A stretch of DNA of 64,000 nt from contig OY783198.1 in the NCBI GenBank assembly GCA_963678675.1, positions 9,750,012 to 9,814,011 on the forward strand, written 5' to 3'. The notes beneath the pieces were generated by a model. The model was not told the DNA's origin. It was given only the letters and a program-made list of their open reading frames with translations, and did no database searches. Each line of letters opens with the position of its first letter. Within the stretch, counting starts at the first letter, position 1. The DNA comes from Xiphydria camelus. Taxonomy: Eukaryota; Arthropoda; Insecta; Hymenoptera; Xiphydriidae. Positions 20,783 to 33,060 of the stretch are shown here, in pieces. A program made the position numbers and the translations under genes.

Positions 20783-21022
20783 TCACAATGATCTCGCGCG
20801 TTCTAGATCTCCCTCGACTTCTATTCGTCCATATAATGTAACATATTCTCCATCAATATTTCTTTTTTTTAACATTTCATGCACCCAAAATCTTGGTTTT
20901 TTTCTTTTTAAGCAAGCTTTTTCATCTAATGTAATAGCAGCTATGATTAGGTTTTCATCGGACCACATTTTAACACTATTGCATACAACATCCACTATTT
21001 TGATGGAAAGGAAACTGAACAC
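20783..21022 (-). pseudogene. Truncated Harbinger transposase N-terminus
   Basis: The frame contains AAITLDEKACLKRKKPRFWV then HEMLKKRNIDGEYVTLYG, matching the usual opening of PIF/HARBI1-type DDE_Tnp_4 transposases (R-K-R-x-W-V-H, then G-E-Y/F..L). None of the DDE catalytic region follows. Confidence 0.65.
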
Positions 21023-21104
21023 TGACGGAAAAATGTGAACAGACTAGAATTTTACTGAACGTATATGGAACGGAAACGGAACGTATAGTGAGAATCAACC
21101 TTTA

Positions 21105-22288
21105 GCGCTCCTCCGTTATACGCGTGCAGTAGACGCGGTGCGTGCGGACGCAACGTCCTCGGCTGCGTTGCCTTTTGCAGGAGATGCGGATAGCTGCGCC
21201 GCGACCGCGTACATACAGAAGTACGCGTGCATACCGCGTATGTGTGTCCCTGTGTGCAAAGCTCTATGCGGCACACGCGAATGTCCTTTGTTCTGAGCGG
21301 TGCACAACTCTGGCGAAGGAAATTTAGTGCTTGTGGCTCGTGCCGAACGCGTATCCTCCCCCCTCCGCGTATAACCGCTTCGCTATCGAGGCATCGCCGC
21401 GCGCGGGAGATGACCGCGACCCCTACCCCCGCCCGACATAGCTGGCGAAATGGAATTGCTGCGGGGGGGTTCAACCTCGACCGCGACCTTGGCGAAGGAG
21501 TCGCGGCACGAAAATTGGCATAGGCGGGAAGATACGACGAAGACGCGACGGTCGCGGCTCGGCTCGATCTTTATTGTTATAAATAAGAAGTCCTTGGAGT
21601 CGATGGAGAAATTCTGATTTGTAGCCCTTTAAAGCCAGTTTTCCTTCAATTCGGTCTCCTCGCTAATTCTTTTTATTGCACATCCGAAAAGTTTGGATAA
21701 AATTATTTTACTCCGTATTTTTTTCTCATTTTTTATCGTCGGCCTTATTTGAGCTGGGGTTAAATATGTATACAGATTACAAATTGAATTAAAGAATATA
21801 AATATTTTCTTTGTGAGAAGATCGAATTACAAGAGCCTCGTATAGTTCCTCATTTTTCAACCAATGATGTTTATGGAAAATTATCACTGGATTGGAAAAT
21901 TATCTCGATTACCTTCTCTGCAATTATTCTATCTCGCGTAGTGAAATAATTTGTTTTCGAAATCCACGTGTCATACTACATTTTCGAAACTAGAACCGAA
22001 TGAGGGTACAACTCGAATTAATGAAAATGTTATTATCATAACAATATAGCAATAATTTTATTATTTCCCGATTTCATTACCCTTGCGTGATGACTATGAT
22101 TTCAGAAAATATTTGCGGTCATTTTATATATGAAAAGTGCATTCGCTTTATGATTTTCGCTTTATGATTTTCGCTTTAATCGCGGAGAAAGTAGTAACAC
22201 TAATTTTAGTTACTCTTTCGGGAAAAATTTAATTTCACATTTGCCCAGAAGGGGACACTAGTACTCTACAGTAGCCTACGATCGCTTA
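21105..22288. other. CpG-dense block then AT-rich filler
   Basis: 21105-21560 is GC- and CpG-dense, like 20150-20390 on the other side of the Harbinger insertion, so the two were one island before the insertion. No exon could be recognised. 21645-21830 is a dispersed-repeat copy; the rest is AT-rich with nothing seen. Confidence 0.4.
21645..21830 (+). repeat. TTATTGCAGATT dispersed family, copy 4
   Basis: Begins AATTCGGTCTCCTCGCTAAT, then TTTATTGCACATCCG, AAAATTATTTTACTCCGTAT and TATACAGATTACAAATTGAA, and ends AAGATCGAATTAC. It is shorter than copies 1-2 because the middle is missing. Confidence 0.65.
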
Positions 22289-22464
22289 AGGCCATTGCAC
22301 GTAAATTTCCGTAAGCCGTAAATTTAAGAAATCAAAAATCAGAAATATCATTCTTACGGAATATCATTCTTTATGCTTACAACTCAAGATGGTGTTCTTA
22401 AACAGGCTTTTTGATTGGTCAATCCTTAAGCTTACGGCTTTCGGAAATTTACGTGCAATGGCCT
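22289..22464. mobile_element. Harbinger-type MITE (TTA target)
   Basis: Starts AGGCCATTGCACGTAAATTT and ends AAATTTACGTGCAATGGCCT, flanked by TTA on both sides (22286-22288, 22465-22467). 176 bp, no ORF. Confidence 0.85.
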
Positions 22465-24902
22465 TTAATGGAGCGCTAGTGCGGAGGAGAAGAAAAGTAT
22501 AGGGATAGAGAGAGGGTTGAGAGGAAGGAGAGGAGATGAGGAAGAACAACGAGTGGGGTACTTCCCCGAGAAACGTGTATAGTTGCGCTGACGACGTCGC
22601 TCTTGTTCGCAGCGTTTGTAAATTCGGAAGTGTGATATTGAGACGGTGAACGTCGCGAAGATGATAGTATGATATGTAAGTTCTCGTTTTCATTTATGGT
22701 TTGGAGTATGGCAAGGAGGAATACAGACGATGGGAGAGGGGAGATCGTGAAAACACGACTCCACCGTACGATTTCCTCTCGGTTCCCTCGTTAAATTCGA
22801 AGTAAACAAGAAATTTAAACTTGTGCGAAACGAGAGGCGCGGGTCGTCCGCCTCGACCGAACTCCGTACGTATACGATATAGCTGTATAGGTACCTATAT
22901 AGCGTCGCGGGAATTTGCCGCGCGTTCGAAAGCGAGAGAAGGAATCGTCGTCGATCAGGTAATTAAAGTGGGGCGCGATGGTAATAATTGCGGTGGTAAA
23001 ATAGTAAATCGTCGTAGCATTGCTTTATAGCGATAAAATTGCCGAGAGAGGACTGCAATTTTCGCACAGCTATACGCGAGTGTTTCTGCTTTCTAAATTT
23101 GAATCGGAAAAAATAATGGGAAAATCAATGTGTATGGTATATATATAGGTACGCTTAAATCCAGTGAATATATATGTAAGGTCGTTGTAACTTTAGTAAC
23201 CTTCTATTCACTGATTTTCAGTGATTCGAATTAAGGGGGTAAATGAAGGAAAAGACGTACACTTAAAATAAAATTTTGTTGTTCTTCCAAATTGTTTGGT
23301 TAGAAGGTTAAATTTTGTCAATCTAACCATTGTGTTTGGTTAGGTCGTATATAATTGGAATAACTAAATTCTTCTTTCTTCTTTTATTCTTTATTAAGAA
23401 TATTCTTTATTCAGAAATTGAATGTTCATTTTGAAACATCCCAGATAAACTTATGTAATCATCACGACGTTCGTGCAGACTACGATAATTGATTGTTCTA
23501 CAGTCTACGTTTATTTTTCCGCGTGAGTTTAAAAAAATAACTATTCTCAAATAAATGGTTTACGTTATAATGTCATTCAAATTAATCGTTGAATTTATTA
23601 TAACAACGTATTTACGAATACATGTTCCGCATTTTATTTGTATTATTTTGAAATCATTTAATGTCGTATATACGCTTGCTTATCAAGTAGGTACTCATAA
23701 AGCGCACAACCTCGATGCATTTGAAAATCTATACGAGCTAAACGTTGCTGTACACAATTTACGTATATTAAACTATCTAGAATAGAAAATTATTCTGAAT
23801 TCGATCACAATCAATTTTCCACGAGCTTGCTAAAAACTCGACAAATGACGTTTCTTCGCAGCTCAGGTCACCTCGCCACGGCCAATGTCGACGTAAAAAG
23901 TCCAAGGGAAATTTGTAGACTAGCGGATTTGGGGGAGGAATGGGGGGAGGGCACAAAATCCGCAGCGATCCTCGAGGGACGCGCGCGACACCAGTTTAAT
24001 TAAATTTCTTTTTCCGTTCGCTCTCGATCAATCGAACTCGTGCGCCACTCGTCGTTTGAAAACTATTTTCAACGCGGAAAAGGGGGGCGAGTCGTCGGAG
24101 CGGAGAGCGCGCGTGGGGCTCCCAGCATTCCTCTCGCCACCCCGCGTCTCCTGCTACCTATACGCCCTCCCGCGCTATCCGACACCTCGAATCGGACGCA
24201 CAGTGGAAAACACCCACCCGGCTAATTATTACCAACGTACTCGCCTCGTGCCAATTGCTCGCCGATGCTCATATGCGAACATATACAGGGTGAATTTGCG
24301 CACGCGACACTCGGGTGCACGGAGGGTGGTTGATTGGTGCGGAGGAAAGGGCATTTCGCGATTGGCCGGATGCTGGGCGCTTTTCGTATTTTCAAATAAA
24401 TTTGAGAGATACCGTCAAACCCGGAAGTTGACTTGAAACGAAGTTATTCGTCGTTTTCGTGTGAAAAAAAAGTATAAGATATTCAGAGCTACGCGTTTTT
24501 TCTGTATATATTATTCGAAATTATAGCAATTCCACGATTACCACGATTAATCGTAAGATTAATATGGTATATTATTTTGATTAGGATTAATTTTATATTA
24601 TATTATATAATATTTTGGAATAGTATTTTGAAAAGCTGTAAACAATCGGCTGGAAGACGCGGAATTTCTTATGATAAGGGACCATGCACATATTACGTAA
24701 GGATGAATTTTGAGTGAATTTTTGACTTCCCCCCGTCCCTATAAATGATTAAAAAAAACATCAGATTCTCCATGATCCTCCCCTTTCACCTTTTCTTCTC
24801 ACGTAAAATTTAATTCTCATAGCACTACAGCGCAAAAAAACAATGATTTTTTAATTTGGGAAATAAATAAGTTACATTACTGGAAATTTACTTTCACACT
24901 AG
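22465..24902. other. Non-coding stretch
   Basis: Mixed AT-rich sequence with CpG-dense patches at 22830-22970 and 24000-24340. A plus-strand ORF at 23555-23785 is AT-driven and unrecognised. A GGTTAG-type repeat (TTTGGTTAGAAGGTTAA) lies at about 23290-23345, resembling 60930-61080. No gene could be supported. Confidence 0.4.
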
Positions 24903-25138
24903 AACTCCCGCAACCGGTCAATTTGACCGGTGTCTTATTCAGAGTTCCATTCAACCTCAATTATTTCGTAACCCGTGAGGTTTTTGTCAAAATTGGTAGA
25001 ATACTTTTTTGTAGAGCACATTTCGGTCTACAAAAAAGTTCTATAGCAGTGTGGACGAAAAATCCACGGATAACGAGATAATCACTCGCCAAAACGACCG
25101 TCTTATAAAGCGCGACCATTCGGTAGTTCTAGTGTTAA
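24903..25138. mobile_element. piggyBac-like non-autonomous element, copy 1
   Basis: Left end CACTAGAACTCCCGCAACC and right end GGTAGTTCTAGTGTTAA form an inverted repeat. TTAA is present on the right (TTCA on the left, probably mutated). An inner palindrome ACCGGTCAATTTGACCGGT sits near the left end. It shares GTAACCCGTGAGGTTTTTGT and TTTCGGTCTACAAAAAAG with the copy at 62540. No transposase. Confidence 0.65.
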
Positions 25139-25666
25139 ATACTTTGGACTTGAGGAAAAATCCAGATCGAGCCTCGCCGGAAAACCTCTCCGATCCTCGT
25201 TCCTCGTCGCGCGACAAGACGGGCAGGAGTTTGTCGCAACGAATCACGCATTACATTTACATCGAACGACCTCGTTTTTCGCGAGGGCGAAAACAGCACT
25301 GTATAGAAGCTACATACTTCGCTCGCTCGAGACTGACATTTCGTTAAACATCCGCCTTCTAATCACCGTGCAGTTATTGCGAGGAGTACGTGCGGATTGT
25401 TATACTCGTACGTAGGACCTATGAGTGTGTGAGCGCCCGATTGTGCGACAACTGAATACGAGGCCAAGTGTGTAGGTATGTATGTATTATACATACGTAC
25501 GTATACAAGGCATTAAGTGGGGACGTACCGCATTTTTCCTTGGGAGTCATATCACGCACTCTCGTGGTAAATTTGAAACTATACATAGGGTTACTAGAAT
25601 TTTCTTGACTACTTTTGCCGTAATTTGAACGAAAATCATGAAGTGAATGCTCTTTTCATATAGGTA

Positions 25667-25911
25667 CAGGGTGTAATGGCTAAGAGGGCTGAAACAGGAG
25701 GAGCTTAATATTATTGAGAGCTAGTACACTAACCAATGACAATGACTTCCTACGATCTCCACACATTCCTGGGAATCCACTCAGCTCTCAACTCTGTATC
25801 AAAGCGAGGAGATCGTAGGAAGTCGGTACCATTGTGTGTGTGTGATGAGTGTATAAACTCTGAACGGAATCAGGCTCCTCCTATTTCGGCTCTCTTGGAC
25901 ATTACACCCTG
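25667..25911. mobile_element. MITE with CAGGGTGTAATG termini
   Basis: Left CAGGGTGTAATGGCTAAGAG and right end complementary (CTCTTGGACATTACACCCTG), arms about 38 bp. Inner arms GACTTCCTACGATCTCC and GGAGATCGTAGGAAGTC also pair. No ORF. Confidence 0.8.
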
Positions 25912-26437
25912 CGTAAAAATAAGCTAAAATTATTTCCGAAATTCATAACCACCATGAAGAGGTAACGAAAACGGAAAATAACAAAATTACCGCTAGCAGA
26001 CAATCCGGCATACAATGCCGGCCATATTGTAATGACAATAACATTTTCATTAACGCGAGGTTAGATTTCGAAAAAAATTATTTGAGTAAATTTTACGTAA
26101 GAGAGGATAATTGCAGAGAAAATAATCAAGAAAATTTTCCAATCTAGTAATCTAGTGATGATAATTTTTCGTAAACATCATTGGTTAGAAAATAATTATG
26201 GAACTGTAGGTATAGAACTCTTGCAATTGGAGGAAAGCTGGCTTCTCAAAAGGACTAGAAATCAGAATTCTCTGTTTATTCCAGGATTATAAAGGCAATA
26301 GTAGAACCGATCTGCGAAATACGCCCTTCGGACGTCTATACTATGGTTATTCTCGTTTCTAAATTTAACGTGGCCGATTCTAGGTAGCGCCCACGCCTTC
26401 TATAAGGGGACCAAATGAGAAAACAGAAGGCTTTTCT

Positions 26438-26460
26438 CCCCCCCCCCCCCCCCCCCCCCC
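26438..26460. repeat. Homopolymer (C)23
   Basis: Twenty-three consecutive C. It could be a true microsatellite or an assembly artefact. Confidence 0.9.
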
Positions 26461-26702
26461 AATCACTCCCAAGGGAATTCAGTGAATTTCAATTTCGTCG
26501 CTTTTCCAAGGCAAATTATCGCAAATTCGGGCTTAGCTGCGTCCTTTGTTAGGGTGAATGCTTGTTTTCGTTGTCGAGCTGATGAAAGTTTTATTATTCT
26601 GTCGGGTAAAGTCAGTCGTGGGTACACGATGAAAAACACAAGGGGAATCGGGGTTGCGGAGAATTTTAGGAACAAGAAATAAGATTCAACCGTAGTGAAT
26701 TT

Positions 26703-26962
26703 TACACCGAGTAAACAGTTAATTTGTAGTTAATAAATGTTTGTTTGAATATGGCGAAATAAACATTTTACCGGAACAAATAAATATTCGTTAATTGTTG
26801 CAATATTTATTTGGCATAATTAAATCTTTCGAAGCAACCGTTTAAATGAAATAAACATTTTCACAATTAACATATATTTTCTTGTCCCGATGAAATATTC
26901 ATTTCGCCGTATTTGAAATTATATTTATTAACTATTAATAACCTATTTTCTCGATGTAGTGA
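26703..26962. mobile_element. AT-rich MITE, GGCGAAATAAA family, copy 1
   Basis: Left TACACCGAGTAAACAGTTAA, right ACCTATTTTCTCGATGTA, with inner ATGGCGAAATAAACATTTTA and TGAAATATTCATTTCGCCGT. The reverse complement matches 62317-62543 along its whole length. Confidence 0.7.
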
Positions 26963-27499
26963 GGTTGTATTTTAACTCGCCTTTCTCTACTGCCTATCCT
27001 CCTTTTTCCTTATCTCTCATAATTTTCCAAGCTTAACAGATGACGGAGGTCTTTCCCTTATCGCTGCACAACACTTTTGCAGACACGAAAACGCACGAAA
27101 CGAAATTGCAGCTTTTTCGACAAATTTATTATTTCGACAAGAGATCCAGAAATGTAATTAATATCGCTGCATGTTTTGCTTGATTTTACTACAACTGTGA
27201 CTTTTATAACTAAAGCAATTAAGATTATTCTCCGCAGATAAGTAGAATGAATATTTTTGCTCGAACTGACGCGAGAAACATGGCAAGTGATACGATATAC
27301 ATACATGCATCCCAGTATTTCGAATGTGGAGATATTATCACACGGTTTTTTCAAAATCATCAAAATACACGAAGATAGTTTCGCGCGCGCGCGCGCGCGT
27401 GCGCGCTGTAATTTATGGTTATTACCTCAACGGGAAATTAATCACAGTTTTTATCGTGTAGGCGTCGCTAACAAATTTCTTTAATGTCGTTACGACACG

Positions 27500-27775
27500 C
27501 GTGGGAAGCGACTTGTACCGTATATCGTGCGATTCCAGTCTTCCAGAAGAATCTCATTAATTCTCATGAAAGACAACTTCGTTTTTTCCTCTTCCAATGA
27601 AGCTATACAAGGTGAGAGATACGCTTTATACTTCGTATACTAATGCGCATTCGTGGTTGCCTTCCATCAGGCGCGATCGGTAATGCTGCGCCTGACGTCA
27701 GGCAACCACAAACTCGCATTACTAGGTATACGACTTGTACCGTATGCCGTGCAATTCCAGTTTTCCGGAAGGCAA
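27500..27775. repeat. Inverted repeat between two copies of a flanking sequence
   Basis: CGACTTGTACCGTAT..CGTGC.ATTCCAGT.TTCC occurs at about 27508 and 27730. Between them is an inverted repeat: GTATACTAATGCGCATTCGT and TGGTTGCC on the left, GGCAACCACAAACTCGCATT and AGGTATAC on the right, with an AGGCGC/GCGCCT stem at the centre. Confidence 0.6.
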
Positions 27776-30680
27776 TCGCTCAACCGAATTACGTACAAAG
27801 TATAAAGCGTACACTGTACGTTTCAACGTTGATGTCTTAATGACGAATCAATGCTACCTAATGAAACGTCGCACGAACGAGCCGATCGCGAGATCGGCAC
27901 ACGCGTGCAACGGCAGTGAATTGCATTTTGAATACGCCGAACGCGTCGTCACGTTTGGGCGTTCGACCGTGAAACGATAAGAAGGAATACTTTTTCTTGA
28001 TCTCTTCACGGCTCGTTTCTTCCACCGACCGTTGGTACCACGAGACTGACCTTCGCGGAGGACAGGCGCGGAAGTCAAGGAAGGAAGGCGCTCTGCATTT
28101 CCTCGTTGGTATTGGGATCGTGCAACACCCGTACAGTGACACCTGGTGGCAGTAGTCGGCAAAAAATAGGCACTTTTATACAGTACCAAATACGACAAGA
28201 ATATAGAAATCCTCGGCAAAACCAATTAGTGAACAACAATATGAATGTTTTTCATCAGGTGTATTTTATAGCAATTATTTATAAGTATAGAATTGCAATA
28301 AACAGTAAGCATAACATTTAGGGCCGGTTTATTCACCTTCAGACACGTTGACCGCCATATAATGTACTTTAACCCGGCAGCGGTGGTGGCTGGCAGTCAA
28401 CGTGTTATAGGTATGGAGAGACGTGCCCACTAACTTCAAGCCTTCACCACTAGTTGCGCACGATCGTTCGCCGTATCCCCTCCAAGCAGTTGCACGGTCC
28501 CAATACTGTAGATGACGCGAGAGAGATTTTCTTGCAAACGGCTCTTTGCATAAATGCGATACAATGTGAGATATTTACCCGGTCGTGCGCCAACAGTCGG
28601 CTCTGTGTGTAGATACGATTTGACTGTCCACGATTTTCCGAGAATCGGTACGGGTATATAAGTACCTACCGGCGTACTTACTTACTGGATAATCAAACGT
28701 CCGTATGTTTGGGCGGGCGCAGGTACACGCACGCGTATTCCGCGAATTCGCTTCGCGCGGATTACTGCGAATGCTGCAACGATTTCGCGTATATTACGAG
28801 ATGGAAAGAGTTTCGCATATGGTTTGCGATGCCGATAACAGACGGGTTTCCCAAAAAATCAAGGCTTGTTCCTGTGTGTCGAGGTGTGTCATCTATTCCC
28901 CTTTATTCTCCTATTTTTTAACTTGTCCCTTATTCACCCTAAAACTCACGATTTTCCCCTACAATTCGATATTTTTCTAACCGGAAACTTGATTTGACGA
29001 ATGGTCCCTTATTCCTTAAATCAGATTGTGAAACTCAGATGTAAATTACATGACATGTGATATAAATGTTTAAGTTACAAAAAACATCCTTCATTTGCTT
29101 AATAAATATTGGTGTTTCATTGTATACATTAAAAATGGTTATTTTTTTAAACCACTGCGCATTTCTAATTTCTGGAAGACTTCTCTTTCGTAATCAAAAT
29201 TGTCCCCTTATTTTTTTTGTCAAAACTTCCCCTAAAGTGAAAGAAATAGGGGCTTGAAGCCGTAAATCCTATTTCGTCGTCGGTGATTTTACGAAAAATA
29301 TCGAGTACCTAGGTACTTGTTCGGAAATAAATATCGGTACCTATAGCCGTTTAATGTGGCCGTTAATTCTGGTGAAAAAAATGTCCTGATATTTTCCTAA
29401 TAATTCCGAAAAGTTCCTGAAAGAAAACTTCAAAGATGCGAGAAAACAAAAATATTTTTGAACCGAAGAAGAAATCGAGAAAATTTAATTAAAAGCATAA
29501 ATTCGTCTTGATCAAATTTCGAACTTTAAATTTAAGAATTTTCCCTGACAAATATTAAATTTTCTGACATTTTCCTGATTTCCCTGACGCACTCAAAATT
29601 CCCAGACATTTCTAGGTTTTCTCTTACAGTAGCCACCCCATCGCGTTGTATATTTAACGGATATCCGAGAAAAATTGAGAAAACGACCGGCTGTTGATCG
29701 TGATGATATTACAAAATACGTGTGGAGTAATCGAATTGCGTGAGACGAGGAAAAAACCTGGTTTTCTTTAGATGGTCAGACAGAACGATAACGGTATTTA
29801 TACGGTAACGGGATGATTTATTAAAAGAATGATAAACTCGAGATGCGTTAGACACGTGTTAATAAATATACTGAGTCTACCACAAATGTTTATTCTTCTA
29901 CGCGTGATCGCTAATTTACTTAATTCAACTAATAAGACGATCGAACTAATTGAACTTTAGTGTCAATCACTTTTTTTCTTTCAGTCATATACATAATAGC
30001 CCTGGACTTTGCTTCGATGGTGTCAAGAATAGATCGGTTATCGAGAAAATCGATCGATGCTTGATAGAATAAACGATTATAACAGGAATACGTATTCGTG
30101 TGAGGAGCCTAATATCGTTTTTTTATACAGTTTATATTCACCGTATCATCTTTGTATAACGCATGCGAGAGGATAATCCTCTATAAGTATAGAAGAAAGA
30201 TGGCTTCGCTTTCTCCAACTTTTTGGAAGAACGATAACCGAAGAAAAGCGACAGAAATGAGAGGAACGACGGAAAAGAAAGACTTCCGAGTAATTAGAAG
30301 AAGTCTTACAATTGAAGATTTATCCGTTGTGTCTCGGATACATTTCGAAAGACTGCCTCGGAATCTTGAATTCATTTTTCCTTTGAAAACCTCGAAATTA
30401 AAAATAGCCTTCAATTCACTGACGATCTATTTACTGAATTTTCGTGATCGGTTCCTTCGAAACGTTAAATTAAAAATTGAAAGAAGACTCGGGAAGGAAA
30501 AATTAATCTCTCGCATCCTGGCGTAATAAACATTACGATTATTTCAGTATTTCATGGTTCATTTTTAATTTTCTAATAATTTAAAATAAATAAGTTTGTA
30601 GCTTCACTGCTCATTTGGTCGTCGAATGCAACATTTGGTTATTCCAGCATATTGAACTTATGTACATATTATGTACAATA
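27776..30680. other. Non-coding stretch
   Basis: No recognisable gene. About 29340-29640 is TTCCCTGA-rich, between ATGTGGCCGT and ACAGTAGCCACCCC, and is probably a TTCCCTGA-type DNA element. A plus-strand ORF at 30152-30526 (124 codons, Lys/Arg-rich) is unrecognised and could be chance. Confidence 0.4.
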
Positions 30681-30683
30681 ACG

Positions 30684-31075
30684 TAGGGCAAAAGTGGGAT
30701 AACGTTCCAGTTCATGTGCAACTTCAAAATTGATTAGTTCAAAAAGGGTTGGAGATATTGAAAAGAAGCTTAAACAAAAGATGTTCGTCTATGTTTTTAC
30801 TATAAAAAAGTTACTTAAAATTTTTTACGTATCTTTACTACGTTCCGAAATAATCGCATTCAAAGTTGGTACAATGGACAAAAATGTGATAAACGTGCAA
30901 GTTGATGTGCAAACAGGTTCAAAATTGATTAGCTCAGAAACGGTTAGAGACATCGAAAAGAAGTTTAAACAAAAACTGTTCGTCTATGTTTTTACGATAA
31001 AAAAGTTTGTTTACATTTCTTACGTACATATCTCTACTGCGTTTCGAGATAATGGCGTTTAAAGTTGAACAAAAA
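30684..31075 (+). repeat. Tandem repeat of about 186 bp, array 2
   Basis: Two units share TCAAAATTGATTAG, AAACAAAA(G/C)(A/T)TGTTCGTC, TATGTTTTTAC.ATAAAAAAG and ACTACGTTCCGAAATAAT / ACTGCGTTTCGAGATAAT. They are related to the array at 18797. Confidence 0.7.
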
Positions 31076-31089
31076 CTGAAACGCTTTTC

Positions 31090-31925
31090 CTACTTTTATC
31101 CTGAATTTCAAAGCCCATCGCATAACTCGAGAGGACTTTAAAGCTCCGCTAGGATATAAAGCCTCGGAATATCGTCGATACCTTAGCGCCCCCGTACTCA
31201 TGGAGATACCGCGCATTGTCGACGTTATTGATGAATTCATGCGTATGACGGAGAAAAGCGTTATTTCCTCTAGCTTCTATACAAAGGAAACGACGCATCG
31301 AAGCAAGATAGAGTCGAGATAATCTTAAGAGACTAGCGAAAAGCAAGAGAAACCTTTTCTCGAATCAACGATTAAGACGCAAAAAAAAACAAGCAATCGT
31401 GTCCGCATTTAATTTCGTCAACTCGAATCAAATTCCATCGCATCGTACGCGCGACTTTGTAAATTTAGTAACGACTTCCGTAAGTTTCTCCATTAATCGG
31501 AGAAAGCATCCTCACCCACTTCCCCCTTCCCCTTCTTCGCGTCTCTCTCCCGCGCCTCACGAAAGGTTTGGACTCCCATATTTGCGCAAGAAATCCGTCG
31601 GCACCTGTCGACTCGACGATCGATGAGTGCCGAAAATCGTGAATGTCGATCGCGCGGCGTTCGGCGACGAAGGAGATTCGGAAAGAAACAATGATGGAGT
31701 GGATGTTAAAGTACGATGTAGACTATAAAAACCGGTCTGAAAAATTCAGAGTAAAACAACAGATTCCGACCGTCCAGGTCGAATAGGCGAAGCATTGTAC
31801 CGTGGCACTGACGAAGCTGCGAGTTGGATAATCATTCGATACCGCGAATCGACGAAGAAGGAAGTTGTCTTTTGGTCATGGCAATGAATGCTGTTTCCTT
31901 ATTGACTAACGATGTCACGCCGTGT
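31090..31925. other. Non-coding stretch
   Basis: Mixed sequence with no gene, splice pattern or repeat that I can support. Confidence 0.35.
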
Positions 31926-32180
31926 GTACACAGAGAAAAAAATTTGACTGAAATATTTAGGCTAAATTTAGTCGCCAGGAAAGAAGCTTCAATCACTACA
32001 AATATTACCTAATTATCTTAGAGCTTTTGGCTCATATTTGTATAATACTTTCTTGAACATTACAATAGTCTTATATCGATATAGGCCAAAAATTCATTGA
32101 CAACGAGATAATAATGATTGAAGTTTCTTTCCTGGCGAGTAAGTTTATAGCCTCACATGGTATTTCAATTTTTGTGTACA
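31926..32180. mobile_element. MITE, CGCCAGGAAAGAAGCTTC family, copy 1
   Basis: Outer ends GTACACAGAGAAAAAAA and TTTTTGTGTAC. Strong inner arms GCCAGGAAAGAAGCTTCAAT and ATTGAAGTTTCTTTCCTGGC. A second pair, GGCTCATATTTGTATAAT against TATCGATATAGGCC, lies further in. A second copy is at 43722-43935. Confidence 0.8.
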
Positions 32181-32899
32181 ACCCTATCGTACGACCAGGC
32201 TTAGCGAAGAAAAAAATTACTGTATACGGGGGAATACGTATTTATATCACAAGTAAAGTCTAGACTATGTGCTTATTGACCAACGGTCTGTTCACTCTGA
32301 GCTATACAATATCAGATCACAGAGTCTAGAGTCTAAAGCTTATACAGTATGCATCATCCTACACGCGGAGAGCTAACTGTATACACAAAGAGCGCGGAAG
32401 AAAGATGTCAACGCCTGTGGGAGAAAGGGCCCCCCGAAGAGAAAGGGGAAAAGGAGGAAAAAGATAACCAACCGTCGCGCGCGTTGTCGCGCGCACGCAC
32501 CCGTGCTTGACCGCCGCGCGCCGCGACGGATATTGGTAATTCATTTAAGCAGACACTCGGTATTCAGCGCGCGGCCCGAGTCCATTAGAATTGCAGCGTG
32601 TGCGAACGACTAGGTAAGCAGTAAGCCATCAAAGGCCACCCACGTATTGGTCGAGTGGGTGCTCCACGAATTGTCCTCCCCTCCCTCCCTATTATCAGCC
32701 TGTCTCTCTCGTTCTCGGAAGCCTCCTCCCACCTTTTCTTCCTCAATTCATCAGTCTCCCGCGCCCCCTCTACTCCCCGTCGTGAGCGAGGATTCATCAC
32801 CGGATCGCGTTACCAGCTCGAAATTCGAATTCCCCTCGACGAGATTTTCCTCGCAGCCGTGGCGCTATTCGTGTTCCTCGGCGCCGAAGGATATCACAC

Positions 32900-33060
32900 C
32901 AGAATTATGTGCTAATTATGTGCTAAATTCAATATTTTCGTGCTTTCAATTTGCAAGAAAAGTAATTATTATAGTGGCGGTGCTAGAGCTTACTTTTCTC
33001 ACAAATTGAAAGGAGAGCGCAAAAATTTGGAATTGAGCACATAAATAACACATAATTCTG
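32900..33060. mobile_element. Small palindromic MITE
   Basis: Starts CAGAATTATGTGCTAATTAT and ends ATAAATAACACATAATTCTG. Inner arms CTTTCAATTTGCAAGAAAAG and CTTTTCTCACAAATTGAAAG. 161 bp, no ORF. Confidence 0.8.

Larger units (their letters stand above)
20397..21101. mobile_element. Internally deleted PIF/Harbinger element
   Basis: Starts AGGTTGATTCTCACTATACG and ends with the complement CGTATAGTGAGAATCAACCT, flanked by TTA duplications (20394-20396, 21102-21104), the target typical of PIF/Harbinger. The plus strand at 20651 begins MNDEKLIELVRQNP, like the start of a MADF/Myb-type protein. The minus strand at about 20969 begins MWSDENLIIAAITLDEKACL followed by FWVHEMLKKR, like the N-terminus of a HARBI1-type transposase. 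Both are cut off after a few tens of codons, so the element is dead but keeps the starts of both Harbinger genes. Confidence 0.8.

Noticed and set aside
27384..27406. CGCGCGCG run as Z-DNA or a regulatory site
   Set aside because: Simple dinucleotide repeat; nothing else supports a function.
30152..30526. 124-codon plus-strand frame rich in Lys/Arg
   Set aside because: No recognisable motif and no flanking splice signals.
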